Source: Rhizobiales bacterium 62-47
GTDB taxonomy: Bacteria > Pseudomonadota > Alphaproteobacteria > Rhizobiales > Xanthobacteraceae
Assembly (NCBI GenBank): GCA_001899255.1
Contig: MKVX01000008.1
Span: 1-64,000, forward strand
Length of the DNA: 64,000 bases
Reading direction: 5' to 3'
A program made the position numbers and the translations under genes. Positions 34,564-42,675 of the stretch are shown piece after piece. The notes beneath the pieces are model-generated. The model did not search any database. It was given only the letters and a program-made list of their open reading frames with translations, and had not been told where the DNA came from. Numbering within the stretch: the first letter of the stretch is position 1; each line of letters begins with the position of its first letter.

Positions 34564-35766
34564 ATGATGACTCATTCCCGTCCTGATATTGAAGGGTTTA
34601 ATAGCAGCATGAGAGCTTTCGACGAGAGCGCCACGGACCAATTCGACGTTAACCAAGTCGCTCATGATCTGCGTTTTCGGCCAGTTTCCAGCGTGTCGTT
34701 CGCTCTGCTGGATGATCGGCCCGTGCTGTTCAGCGAAGCCGCTCAGCAATTATACGAGCTGAACCCGACAGCAGCCTACATCTGGTGCGGCTTGCTCGAA
34801 GAAAAGCCGACGCAAGAGATCCTGGACGGGCTGGAAGAATCTGGAGTTGAGCCGCGAGCGGCGCGATCCTTCGTGCAAGGTGCACTGCGTAACTGGCTCG
34901 AGTTGGGGTTGATCGAGCTAAGCTGGGATTTGGGTGATGCATTTAGCCGCATTATACGTATCGGCCGGTCCAACGTGCTTATTCGTGCCGCCAATCAATC
35001 GCTATTGGATCAACTCACGTCATTGTTCGACCAAACATCATCCCAAGAGGGCGACGTCCAGGACACCTATGAAATTTGCCAGGTTGGTGCCCTCACCTAC
35101 ATGTTGCATAACGAGCGTTGCGTACTGCGCTGCAAGCCCGACGAACTGGTCCCTGCGTTCAAAGCCCACCTTACGGCGCAGATCATTCAAAGAAACTCGC
35201 CGAGTGTCGCATTCCATGCTGCCTGCCTCCTTCATCGAGGGAGGGGCCTGCTCATTAGCGGGCCGCCGGGCGCCGGAAAATCGACCCTGACGATGCACTT
35301 GATGGATGCAGGCCTGCAATATGCGTCGGACGATATCGTTCTGATCGCGCCCAATGGCGAGGCAATGGGTGTGCCGTTTGTGCCGACGTTAAAATCAGGC
35401 TCGTGGCCTATCATCGAGAGGCTACGGCCTGATCTTGCCGGATTTCCAATGCACCGGCGAGCGGATGGCAAACAGGTGCGATATCTCAAGCCGCAACAGC
35501 CTATGTATGCCGGCAAATTTCCATTGAACTGGATCGTCTTTCTCGAGCGAGGCTCCGCAACGGCTGCCAGACTGGAGCCGCTTGGCCAGCTCGAAACCAT
35601 GAAGCTGTGGATCGACGCAACCTATTCGCCCGAGGGGCGTTTGAGTGTCGAAGCTTTTCATTCCATCAAGCGAGCGCTGACCGATGCAAAATCGTTTCGG
35701 CTTCACTATGCCGATGCAGCGAATGCCAAAGATATTCTGATTGGTCTTTGCAATGACCCGTCATAG
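34564..35766 (+). CDS. PqqD-like domain fused to HprK-related kinase
   Basis: The protein has 400 residues. Residues about 35-120 (FRPVSSVSFALLDDRPVLFS, YELNPTAAYIWCGLLEE) match the PqqD fold that binds leader peptides. The C-terminal half is HprK-like: HAACLLHRGRGLLISGPPGA then GKST, a Walker A at about 233-243. It also has the strand YASDDIVLIAPNGEAMGVPF, in which DD is the HPr-kinase metal/catalytic region. HprK-type kinases associated with peptide clusters phosphorylate Ser of a precursor. It is the divergent neighbour of the peptide gene and overlaps the nucleotidyltransferase gene. The fusion of recognition and kinase domains suggests one enzyme that binds and modifies the peptide. Confidence 0.82.
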   Translation: MMTHSRPDIEGFNSSMRAFDESATDQFDVNQVAHDLRFRPVSSVSFALLDDRPVLFSEAAQQLYELNPTAAYIWCGLLEEKPTQEILDGLEESGVEPRAARSFVQGALRNWLELGLIELSWDLGDAFSRIIRIGRSNVLIRAANQSLLDQLTSLFDQTSSQEGDVQDTYEICQVGALTYMLHNERCVLRCKPDELVPAFKAHLTAQIIQRNSPSVAFHAACLLHRGRGLLISGPPGAGKSTLTMHLMDAGLQYASDDIVLIAPNGEAMGVPFVPTLKSGSWPIIERLRPDLAGFPMHRRADGKQVRYLKPQQPMYAGKFPLNWIVFLERGSATAARLEPLGQLETMKLWIDATYSPEGRLSVEAFHSIKRALTDAKSFRLHYADAANAKDILIGLCNDPS

Positions 35767-36826
35767 TCGCGCGCTTATCCCACTCTGCGATTGTCTTAGA
35801 GGCTCCCTCCCCAAAGACCCGGATTGGATGGCGATCCTGGGCCTTGCCAATCAAACGCTCACCACGACGTCTTTGATGCCGTTCGTGGAACAGTTTAGCG
35901 ACTCCATTCCGGCTGACGTAACCCAGTACGTTCGCGAACTGTTTGAACGCAACCTAATGCGGAACAGGCTGCTTGCTGCGCAGTTGGAAGAAGCCATTGG
36001 ATCGCTCAATCAAGTCGGCGTCACCCCCATTCTGTTGAAGGGGGCCGCCATGTTGGCATTGGCCCCTCGGACAAAAAGCGCCACGAAACTGATGGCGGAC
36101 CTCGATATCGCGGTCTCTCCCGATGAAACCCAAACCGCTGCAGATGCGCTTTCGCGCATCGGATATCAACTGCACGCGGAAGCGACGCCCGGTGGGCAGA
36201 AATGGTACACAGATTGGAAGCGGAGCCGTGATGTCGGCATGATCGATTTGCACGGCGGGCTACCGGGTCCGGCATACTTCTATCGCGACATGGGCGACAC
36301 CAGCCGTTATTGCGAATTGGTGACTGTCGGGTCCGGCTCAGCCTACGTCCCAACCGCGGCCTTTCATGTCCTCATCATCACCATTCACGATCAATTCCAG
36401 GATTATGACTATTGGCTCGGAAATATTGATCTGCGCCATCTACTGGATCTGCGCGATCTCATCCAATCGTCGGATGGATTCGATTGGGATCTGTTGCGTT
36501 CGCTGACACCCGATGCCCTTGCCAGAAATGCACTCGAAACGCAGCTGATCTCGCTGTTTTCCTTGCTCGGAGTCGATATTCCGGATGAGCTGCGCGCGCG
36601 CTGGATACCTCGCTTGCAACACCTGCGACGCGTTTATCAGGCCCGGATCCCCATGCTGCGAACAGCCTTCCTTCCACTCGCTGTGTTGGACTACAGCAAC
36701 TATCGCCAAGGCGTCGCCGCCAGCCAGCGACAGGCCGATAGTCACCGCATCGACAAGGCCACTCCTGCAAGGGCTACCTCGCGGTTGGTAACGCTGTCGC
36801 GACGCCAACACTATGGGAAAGTATAA
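35753..36826 (+). CDS. nucleotidyltransferase-fold protein (NTP_transf_5 type)
   Basis: The product has about 357 aa. The core is GVTPILLKGAAMLALAPRTK followed by KLMADLDIAVSPDE. This is the KG...R...ADxDI pattern of the uncharacterised nucleotidyltransferase family found beside HprK-like kinases and lasso-peptide or EPS genes. Later parts are helical (HVLIITIHDQFQDYDYWLGN, DLRHLLDLRDLI). ATG 35753 lies 14 bp inside the kinase gene, so the two are co-translated. The substrate is unknown; transfer of a nucleotide to a peptide or to a small molecule is possible. The C-terminal 40 residues are basic. Confidence 0.78.
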   Translation: MTRHSRALIPLCDCLRGSLPKDPDWMAILGLANQTLTTTSLMPFVEQFSDSIPADVTQYVRELFERNLMRNRLLAAQLEEAIGSLNQVGVTPILLKGAAMLALAPRTKSATKLMADLDIAVSPDETQTAADALSRIGYQLHAEATPGGQKWYTDWKRSRDVGMIDLHGGLPGPAYFYRDMGDTSRYCELVTVGSGSAYVPTAAFHVLIITIHDQFQDYDYWLGNIDLRHLLDLRDLIQSSDGFDWDLLRSLTPDALARNALETQLISLFSLLGVDIPDELRARWIPRLQHLRRVYQARIPMLRTAFLPLAVLDYSNYRQGVAASQRQADSHRIDKATPARATSRLVTLSRRQHYGKV

Positions 36827-36842
36827 GCGCGTAGAATCTTGA

Positions 36843-36860
36843 CGATGCCATTCGGGCATC
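36843..36860 (+). terminator. small hairpin between convergent genes
   Basis: GATGCC pairs with GGCATC around a TTC-containing loop, 17 bp after the nucleotidyltransferase stop and 35 bp before the convergent gene's stop. It has no T-run, so it is weak evidence for a terminator. Confidence 0.3.
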
Positions 36861-36894
36861 GCCCCGTCTCCACTCCGAAACGCGCGACGTATCG

Positions 36895-37263
36895 CTATAT
36901 GTCAGGAAACTGCTGGTTGAACGTCGCACGCAGTGACTTGAGGCGCTCAATGTGCTGCGAGAGTTGCGCCAACCGTCGCTGGCCATTGGAAATTTCGTCG
37001 TTGAACGCATCCTGATGTCGGCTATCTGAAGCATCGCGCGTGAGATACTCATCGCTCTCATTGCCATGCGTGACAGCCGCGCGTGCCAGTACTTCGTCAA
37101 TTCGGCCGTTGAGGCCTGACCATTCTGCCGTCGCGGCAGCCAGCGCCGTCTCGATCGACGTCAACACCGGCTTCAATCGTTCGGCGTCGGTACTTTCATC
37201 GCGGGCGGCCGAGCGAGCCTTGAAACGTTTGCCGCGATGCGCCCCCAACAATGTCTCGAACAT
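36895..37263 (-). CDS. coiled-coil-like hypothetical protein
   Basis: The protein has 122 residues from ATG 37263 (a TTG at 37284 would add seven). It starts MFETLLGAHRGKRFKARSAA, then a helix-rich body (RLKPVLTSIETALAAATAEW, EVLARAAVTHGNESDEYL) and GQRRLAQLSQHIERLKSLRA with heptad-like spacing. No signal peptide or membrane segment. Codon use and composition look genuine. It is convergent with the nucleotidyltransferase gene and on the same strand as paralog B. The function is unknown. Confidence 0.65.
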   Translation of the reverse strand: MFETLLGAHRGKRFKARSAARDESTDAERLKPVLTSIETALAAATAEWSGLNGRIDEVLARAAVTHGNESDEYLTRDASDSRHQDAFNDEISNGQRRLAQLSQHIERLKSLRATFNQQFPDI

Positions 37264-37472
37264 TCCCAATGGTCCAATCCGCAAAGGCTACGTCGTGACT
37301 GACGGAGGCTGATAAGACCGAGGCGGCGCGTTGACGATATCGTCGTCCTGGGACACCTCGAACCAGCGAATCATAACGACCGACTCAGCCGTCCTCATAT
37401 CGTACTTCCACGGAAGCTGCTCAAGAAAGCCTGACGATAGCAATCACCATCGGCTCAAAATCAACCCGGATG

Positions 37473-37727
37473 CTACCGCAAGCGCCTCAGTTGCCGGCGA
37501 CGGCGGGTCCCAAACGGGATGCCATTCTGATGTGCTGACGACGGCCTGCGGACCCGATCGCGAACGATCGCGAGGTCCCTCAGTAACTTACGACACAAGG
37601 CAATTTGCTGAACCAAAGCGGCTGGGGAGGAAGGATGACTGGACAGGGACACGATCTTTGCATTCGCGGTGCGAATGCGCGCGAGAGAATTGGCCACATG
37701 CCCCCTTTTTGCGGCGCGCGTATCCAT
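37473..37727 (-). CDS. small helical hypothetical protein, paralog B
   Basis: The protein has 84 residues from ATG 37727, which has an excellent TTGGAGGTCGCG ribosome site. The helix SSPAALVQQIALCRKLLRDL then AIVRDRVRR resembles that of the 33321 product (TPAILATQISLWGVLLVEVG). It ends in a very basic tail (GTRRRRQLRRLR), which could bind nucleic acid. It lies between the coiled-coil protein and the second H-NS-family gene. The function is unknown. Confidence 0.62.
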   Translation of the reverse strand: MDTRAAKRGHVANSLARIRTANAKIVSLSSHPSSPAALVQQIALCRKLLRDLAIVRDRVRRPSSAHQNGIPFGTRRRRQLRRLR

Positions 37728-37739
37728 CGCGACCTCCAA

Positions 37740-38329
37740 TCAAATTAAAAATAATTCCTTGGTCAGAAATAAAACGGATCGCAGTTTATTCGACCTCCGA
37801 AAATTTAACAACGCATCCATCCGAACGCCTTGATATACCGCAAAAAGCCGGCATCACATTCATCCAACTGGATAAAATCACTTTGCCCCGCGCGCTGTGC
37901 GAAGAGGTGGCAAATGCCAGCTCATCTCACGAATCATCGTCCCGCACCAATAGCTCAATTTCTTAAATGACTTGATCCTGCCTCTTGAGAGAAAGGACAC
38001 GACAGGAGATCGACATCGTCTTGATCAATTTCTCGATATCAGACCATGACTTGAAGCGGCGAGTCCGAGACTCGCAAATTCAAACAATCAGCACTGCTCA
38101 CGGACTGATGAGCAATCGACGCTGATGATTCATATCTCAAGGCATCCATTTCAACGCGTCGTATCAAAATACTGATGGCAAACGTGAAATGCCGCCTGAC
38201 GGGCAGCGAACATCACTGCCTCAGACGGCATCGCCTGAACTGGTTTGGAAAATAAGCATACAGAAACATAGACCGCGACGGGCGAACATCATCGCGGGAA
38301 ACTATCCACGTTACGCAAAAACGTTCAGA
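37740..38329. other. 590 bp without a supported gene
   Basis: The area is AT-richer than coding DNA. An open plus-strand frame through 37966 has a protein-like tail (GITFIQLDKITLPRALCEEV) but no ribosome site or plausible upstream part, so it may be a gene remnant. No terminator or repeat stands out. Confidence 0.4.
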
Positions 38330-38698
38330 TCAGCCGCGACGGCCTTTCGCGCGGGGGGTTTCGACAATCTTGAAATCGTCGATCTTGCGACCCGACTTGA
38401 TAGCTGCAGCCAGCCAACGCGGCTGCTTGCCCCTGCCCGACCACGTTTCGGTTGGAATCTTGGGATTTCGATACTTGGGAAGAACGCGGGGATATTTACG
38501 ACGAGTCTTGCCGACCTCGCCACGCAGCCTCAAATCGGTGCCGTCGCCCTGGACGTTTAAACCGCGCGTCAACACAGCCAGCCGTTTTTCGAGTTCGAGC
38601 TTTTCAGCTGCAATTCGCACTGAGAGCAATTTGCTGAGCTCTTCGTGAAGCGACCACAGTTCATCCATGGCCATGGCTTCGAGATCAATTTTGCCCAT
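38330..38698 (-). CDS. H-NS-family nucleoid-associated protein (copy 2)
   Basis: The protein has 122 residues, the normal size for alphaproteobacterial H-NS relatives. N-terminal oligomerisation helix: AMDELWSLHEELSKLLSVRI. C-terminal DNA-binding core: YPRVLPKYRNPKIPTETWSG and RGKQPRWLAAAIKSGRK. It is clearly related to copy 1 at 32857 (same YPxVLPKYxNPxxPxETWSG core). The ATG at 38698 is preceded by GAGGAGGGTAG. About 450 bp of non-coding DNA lies upstream, beginning with an AT island. It probably acts as a silencer of AT-rich acquired DNA nearby. Confidence 0.9.
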   Translation of the reverse strand: MGKIDLEAMAMDELWSLHEELSKLLSVRIAAEKLELEKRLAVLTRGLNVQGDGTDLRLRGEVGKTRRKYPRVLPKYRNPKIPTETWSGRGKQPRWLAAAIKSGRKIDDFKIVETPRAKGRRG

Positions 38699-39143
38699 CT
38701 ACCCTCCTCGCCCCACGATTCGAATTATTCGGGCAGCTATTAAATAATAATCCCCGACCTATTGAATCGCAACCCTGCGCAACTATTTCCACCGCTGTTC
38801 AAATCGCGTGCAAAATTCAAAATGATGCTGAAAACAGCTCATTTAATCGCGCGCTCTTTCAACTTTTTTCAGCCGCACGGCGGCCACATTGACTGCGGAA
38901 CAGCGGCCTAATCGTTGTCCTATCTAGCTACTTGGCTTCGAGTGCCGCGCCCGTAGCATTTCCGCTCGATCACACGGAAACACACCCGATCTTGGACGCA
39001 GTGACAGCGCGAGCTTAGATTGGTCGAATCACGACACACCACGGAGTGCAAATTCGCACCGCAGCACGCTTGATTCTGCCATCTTTTTGGCGCGACTTTA
39101 ATGGGGAAGTGATTCTAGTCAGGCAAGTTGCTTGGGGGACATC
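38699..39143. other. intergenic region upstream of H-NS copy 2
   Basis: The part next to the H-NS gene (38730-38850) is AT-rich (TATTAAATAATAATCC) and likely carries its promoter. No gene is supported. A TTGGGGGAC element lies at 39132-39140, just before the plus-strand miniprotein. Confidence 0.45.
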
Positions 39144-39257
39144 ATGGAAATGCTGGGGGCAATCGGCTACAGCGCGATGCTGGCTTGGACACCGTCGCTT
39201 TTGTTACTGGCCTACCTGCTGATCGATCTTCCTGAAGTGTCAGAGAACATTCGCTAA
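39144..39257 (+). CDS. 37-aa single-TM miniprotein
   Basis: ATG 39144 follows GGGGGA (39134-39139) at optimal spacing. The peptide MEMLGAIGYSAMLAWTPSLL then LLAYLLIDLPEVSENIR has one hydrophobic helix followed by an acidic/polar C-terminus. The last 18 bp overlap the 3' end of a convergent miniprotein gene. The ribosome site makes it credible despite its size. The function is unknown. Confidence 0.55.
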   Translation: MEMLGAIGYSAMLAWTPSLLLLAYLLIDLPEVSENIR

Positions 39258-39359
39258 TCGCTGCACGCCCCAGACGATGAGTGTCAGCCACGCAACGGTC
39301 GAGAGCGTGGAGAGGGTGAGAAACGTCGCGATAAACAACTTGTCTTTCATCTTGTTCAT
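39240..39359 (-). CDS. 39-aa single-TM miniprotein, convergent with the previous one
   Basis: ATG 39359 has CAGGGTCAGCA upstream. The peptide starts MNKMKDKLFIATFLTLSTLS and continues TVAWLTLIVWGVQRLANVL: a basic n-region and one long hydrophobic segment. Orientation would be N-in by the positive-inside rule. It converges with and overlaps the 37-aa gene by 18 bp. The function is unknown; a membrane-active or regulatory miniprotein is possible. Confidence 0.55.
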   Translation of the reverse strand: MNKMKDKLFIATFLTLSTLSTVAWLTLIVWGVQRLANVL

Positions 39360-39719
39360 TGCTGACCCTGACGAAACGTCCCGCCGATTAGTATTTCAAC
39401 CGGCAAAAAAGGTTCATAGCCAACTTCTGTTGCGTACGGTTTTCTCGGCCTGGCGCGATGACGTCGAATCCTCCCTCGCCTCCCTCGAGAACCCGCTGAC
39501 AAACCGCATGTCATAAACCCGGCCCAAGCCAACGCGTTGCACATCCCCTTCGAGAATTTGGATGCTCGCCTCGCGGGAATTAAATCCAGAGATCACCTTC
39601 CGATAGTGACGGATCGCGAGCTCGCGCCGCTGCGATCTCGCGGCTTAAAAAAGAAGATAGGGAAGACGTCTGTCGACCGGCTCCCGTGGACATCACCGAA
39701 CACTGGACACGGGAAATAA
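39360..39719. other. 360 bp without a supported gene, adjacent to tRNA-Lys
   Basis: Only short frames without ribosome sites are seen. No integrase remnant or duplicated tRNA end is visible. Confidence 0.4.
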
Positions 39720-39795
<76 letters not shown>

Positions 39796-39965
39796 GGAAC
39801 CATCCGGCAATACCTTGCGGGGTGGGCGTCGTTTAGCAAAGCGAACCCCCGATGTCCAGCAAGGTTGTCCGGATTTCCCTGCGAAAATCGGTGGAGATTC
39901 AACGAAAGAACCGCCTTGCGACAAGGCGGCCTTCCGCTGCGGCTGATGAGGCGACCGTTTGGCCC

Positions 39966-40529
39966 TCAAAGCTTCCCGGAGCCCTCGTCACGGTCCTGGT
40001 CGGGACCGCCACGACGACCCATGCGGTCGGCCCCGTCATCGCCATGGTGCCGATGTTGCTGCCAGCCTTCACCACCAAATCGGCCGTCCATCCGGGTGAG
40101 GAATGCCAGCCGTCGCTTTTGCCCCTCGTCCAGCGTCTTGTAGAGCGGATCCGCGGCATCCGCGATCTTCTTCAAAGCGGCTGCAGTGGCCGCCATGTTG
40201 TCCGCGCGGTCACGCAGACGCGTCACCGGGTCGGCCCTCTGTGCCTGCGAGTCCTGGTCCTCGCGGGCCTTCATCCTGGCATTGGCGCGATCGATCCGCA
40301 GCTTGGCAAACTCCCGGACTGCAGTCTCGACGGGCGGCCAAAGCTTGTCCTGATCCGGCGTCAGCTTCAGCCCCGCCTTGACGGCGGCAATCCGGGCGTC
40401 CGTGAACGCCGCCCGATCTTCCGGATTCATGCGGGTATGATGATGGTCCCAGGATCGATGCTTGGCATAGACCGTGGTGCTGCCGGCGATTGCCAGGGCG
40501 GCAACACCGGCGAGGATGGCTTTGTTCAT
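39966..40529 (-). CDS. Spy/CpxP-family (LTxxQ) periplasmic protein
   Basis: The protein has 187 residues. Signal peptide MNKAILAGVAALAIAGSTTV-YA. The helical body has one LTPDQ motif (GLKLTPDQDKLWPPVETAV) and a second helical half around DEGQKRRLAFLTRM, as in Spy/CpxP proteins. It is His- and Arg-rich near both ends (HHHTR, HRHHGDD), suggesting metal contact. Such proteins act as periplasmic chaperones or stress sensors. It has a GAGGTTGCG ribosome site and lies alone on the minus strand. Confidence 0.82.
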   Translation of the reverse strand: MNKAILAGVAALAIAGSTTVYAKHRSWDHHHTRMNPEDRAAFTDARIAAVKAGLKLTPDQDKLWPPVETAVREFAKLRIDRANARMKAREDQDSQAQRADPVTRLRDRADNMAATAAALKKIADAADPLYKTLDEGQKRRLAFLTRMDGRFGGEGWQQHRHHGDDGADRMGRRGGPDQDRDEGSGKL

Positions 40530-40647
40530 CGCAACCTCCTTTACAAGGTTGCGCGAGGATGCGAGCCAATTCGCCGCCGTTCAACTTAAGCTTTTGACAC
40601 GTTGATTAAGGACTGTTCATCCAAGTCAACGCATCAAGCCGCCGCCC

Positions 40648-41973
40648 CTACAGCATACCGAGCGCACGTGGCAGCCACAGCGAGATCTCCGGAATGTAGG
40701 TCACGACGCCGAGGAAAATCAGCATCGTCAGCAGCCACGGCCACACCGCGACTGTCAGCTCCGTAATTCCCATCTTGGCTATGCCCGACGCGACATACAG
40801 GTTGAGTCCAACCGGCGGATGGCACATGCCGACCTCCATGTTGACGACCATCAGGATGCCGAGATGCACCGGGTGAATGCCAAGGCTGACCGCAACCGGA
40901 AACAGGATCGGCGCCATGATTAGCACGATCGATGAGGCTTCCATGAAGTTACCGCATACCAACAGCAGCACGTTCACGATCAACAGGAATACGATCCAGT
41001 CGACGCCAATCGAAGTGATCCAGTTGGTGATGTGCTGCGGAATATTCTCATTCGCCATAAGGAACGAGAACAGCACAGCGTTAGTGATGATGTAGAGGAT
41101 CATCGCGCTCATGTTGGCAGAGCCGAGCAGAACCTTCGGTACATCCTTGAGCGACATGTCGCGATAGACGAACACCGCGATAACGAACGCGTACACTGCG
41201 CTGACGGCAGCCGCCTCAGTCGGCGTGAACAGACCGGCATAGATGCCACCGAGCACGATGACGATCAGCAACAGACCCCAGACACATTTGCGGAATGCGG
41301 CAACGCGCTCGGCGAAGCTGGCCCGCGGCAACCGCGGATAGTCATACTTCCAAGCACGGTAAAACGTGGTAAGGCCCAGCAGCGTTGCCAACATAACGCC
41401 GGGAATGACACCCGCCATGAACATCTGACCGACCGACGCCGACGAAACGCGATGCCCGGCTGGATCGAGCGCGATGCTACCGCCGGTGGCCACGCAGTAG
41501 ATCACCATCACGATCGATGGCGGAATCAGGATGCCGAGTGCACCGGATGTCGTGATGACGCCGGCGCCGAACCGCTTCGGAAAACCCTGATTGACCATGG
41601 CCGGCAGCATGATCGAACCGATGGCAATAACCGTGGCCGGCGACGAGCCGGAAATCGCAGCGAACAGCGCACAAGCCATCACGCCCGCCAGTCCCAAACC
41701 GCCATACCAATGCCCAACCATCGAGGTCGCAAAATTGATCATGCGCCGCGCGACACCACCGTGGGTCAGGAAATTGCCCGCGAGAATGAAAAACGGAATC
41801 GCCATGATTTCGAAATTGTCGATACCGGTGAACAGTTTCAGCGCAACGGATTCCGTCGGCACATTGGTCATCGTATAAATGAACGTCAGCACCGTCATGC
41901 CGAGCGCAATCGAGATCGGCATGCCCGTCAGCATGAAAGCGATGAGCAATCCGAAGATAAAGATGCTGCTCAT
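40648..41973 (-). CDS. dctM: TRAP transporter large permease (DctM family)
   Basis: The 441-aa protein has about 12 hydrophobic segments. Family landmarks are GMPISIALGMTVLTF near the start, FFILAGNFLTHGGVARRM, SGSSPATVIAIGSIM and GILIPPSIVMVIY, and in the C-half MEVGMCHPPVGLNLYVASGI. It forms the Na+-driven translocation channel with the small subunit (41970), whose stop overlaps this start by four bases. The substrate is set by the binding protein at 42676, probably a dicarboxylate or related organic acid. Confidence 0.93.
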   Translation of the reverse strand: MSSIFIFGLLIAFMLTGMPISIALGMTVLTFIYTMTNVPTESVALKLFTGIDNFEIMAIPFFILAGNFLTHGGVARRMINFATSMVGHWYGGLGLAGVMACALFAAISGSSPATVIAIGSIMLPAMVNQGFPKRFGAGVITTSGALGILIPPSIVMVIYCVATGGSIALDPAGHRVSSASVGQMFMAGVIPGVMLATLLGLTTFYRAWKYDYPRLPRASFAERVAAFRKCVWGLLLIVIVLGGIYAGLFTPTEAAAVSAVYAFVIAVFVYRDMSLKDVPKVLLGSANMSAMILYIITNAVLFSFLMANENIPQHITNWITSIGVDWIVFLLIVNVLLLVCGNFMEASSIVLIMAPILFPVAVSLGIHPVHLGILMVVNMEVGMCHPPVGLNLYVASGIAKMGITELTVAVWPWLLTMLIFLGVVTYIPEISLWLPRALGML

Positions 41974-42548
41974 CGCGTGACTCCCGCAGCGCCGACGCCG
42001 GGTTCTTGGACGTCGATCCCCTCAACGTGAGAATGATCGTGATGCGGTAGTTCACCAGTACGCCAATAGGCATAAGCGACTTGGAGGAAGCGGAAACACA
42101 TCAAGTAGGATCCGAGCGGAATGCACAGGTAGACAATCCAGCTTGGGATCTCCATGTCCGGCGTCACCTGATCGGTGAACATCAGACCATAAACGAACTT
42201 GGCGCCCATCGACCCGATCACAAAGGTGAAGAACGCGCCGCACAGCAGCCCGAAAGTGACAACAATATTGCGCCACGGCGATTTGAGCTGATTGACGACA
42301 ACGTCGACACCGACGTGGATGCCGGTGCGCACACCGTAAGCCGCACCGAACTTTGCGACCCACACGAACATGTAAATGCAAAGCTCCTGCGCCCATGAGA
42401 GGTTGATGGGAAACAGGATCGGATACAGAAATGGCACTCCCAGCAAATAGCGGTGCGCTACCGCTATGAAGATGATCAAGGTTGCAAGCGCCATCAGCGT
42501 CGCAATCAGGATCTCCTCAAGTCGATCGAGGATGCGAAGAAACATCAA
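41970..42548 (-). CDS. dctQ: TRAP transporter small permease (DctQ family)
   Basis: The 192-aa protein has four hydrophobic helices, for example ILIATLMALATLIIFIAVAH and FGLLCGAFFTFVIGSMGAKF. The WAQELCIYMFVWVAKFGAAY segment is the DctQ signature, followed by the amphipathic RTGIHVGVDVVV region. It joins the large permease and overlaps its start (ATGA). A strong hairpin lies between it and the binding-protein gene. Confidence 0.9.
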   Translation of the reverse strand: MMFLRILDRLEEILIATLMALATLIIFIAVAHRYLLGVPFLYPILFPINLSWAQELCIYMFVWVAKFGAAYGVRTGIHVGVDVVVNQLKSPWRNIVVTFGLLCGAFFTFVIGSMGAKFVYGLMFTDQVTPDMEIPSWIVYLCIPLGSYLMCFRFLQVAYAYWRTGELPHHDHSHVEGIDVQEPGVGAAGVTR

Positions 42549-42635
42549 TGTCCCCTGTGCGGATCAGGTGATCGCATCATTTGCGATCTGACCGTGCGCC
42601 CACCGCTATCGTATCCACTGCGGCTTCTTGTAGTG

Positions 42636-42668
42636 GCGAGTCCCGGGCCTCTAGCTCCCGGGACTCGC
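42636..42668 (-). terminator. strong hairpin between dctP and dctQ
   Basis: GCGAGTCCCGGG pairs perfectly (12 bp) with CCCGGGACTCGC, just after the dctP stop on the minus strand. It lacks a T-run. In transporter operons such a hairpin usually protects the binding-protein message or partly terminates, which gives more binding protein than permease. That role is inferred. Confidence 0.65.
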
Positions 42669-42675
42669 GGATGTT

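Noticed and set aside
37331-37966. 211-codon plus-strand frame overlapping paralog B
   Set aside because: No ribosome site and mixed composition; only its last third looks protein-like. Treated as a possible remnant, not a gene.
39414-39596. 60-codon minus-strand frame near tRNA-Lys
   Set aside because: Composition is acceptable, but there is no ribosome site and no recognisable feature, so it is not called.
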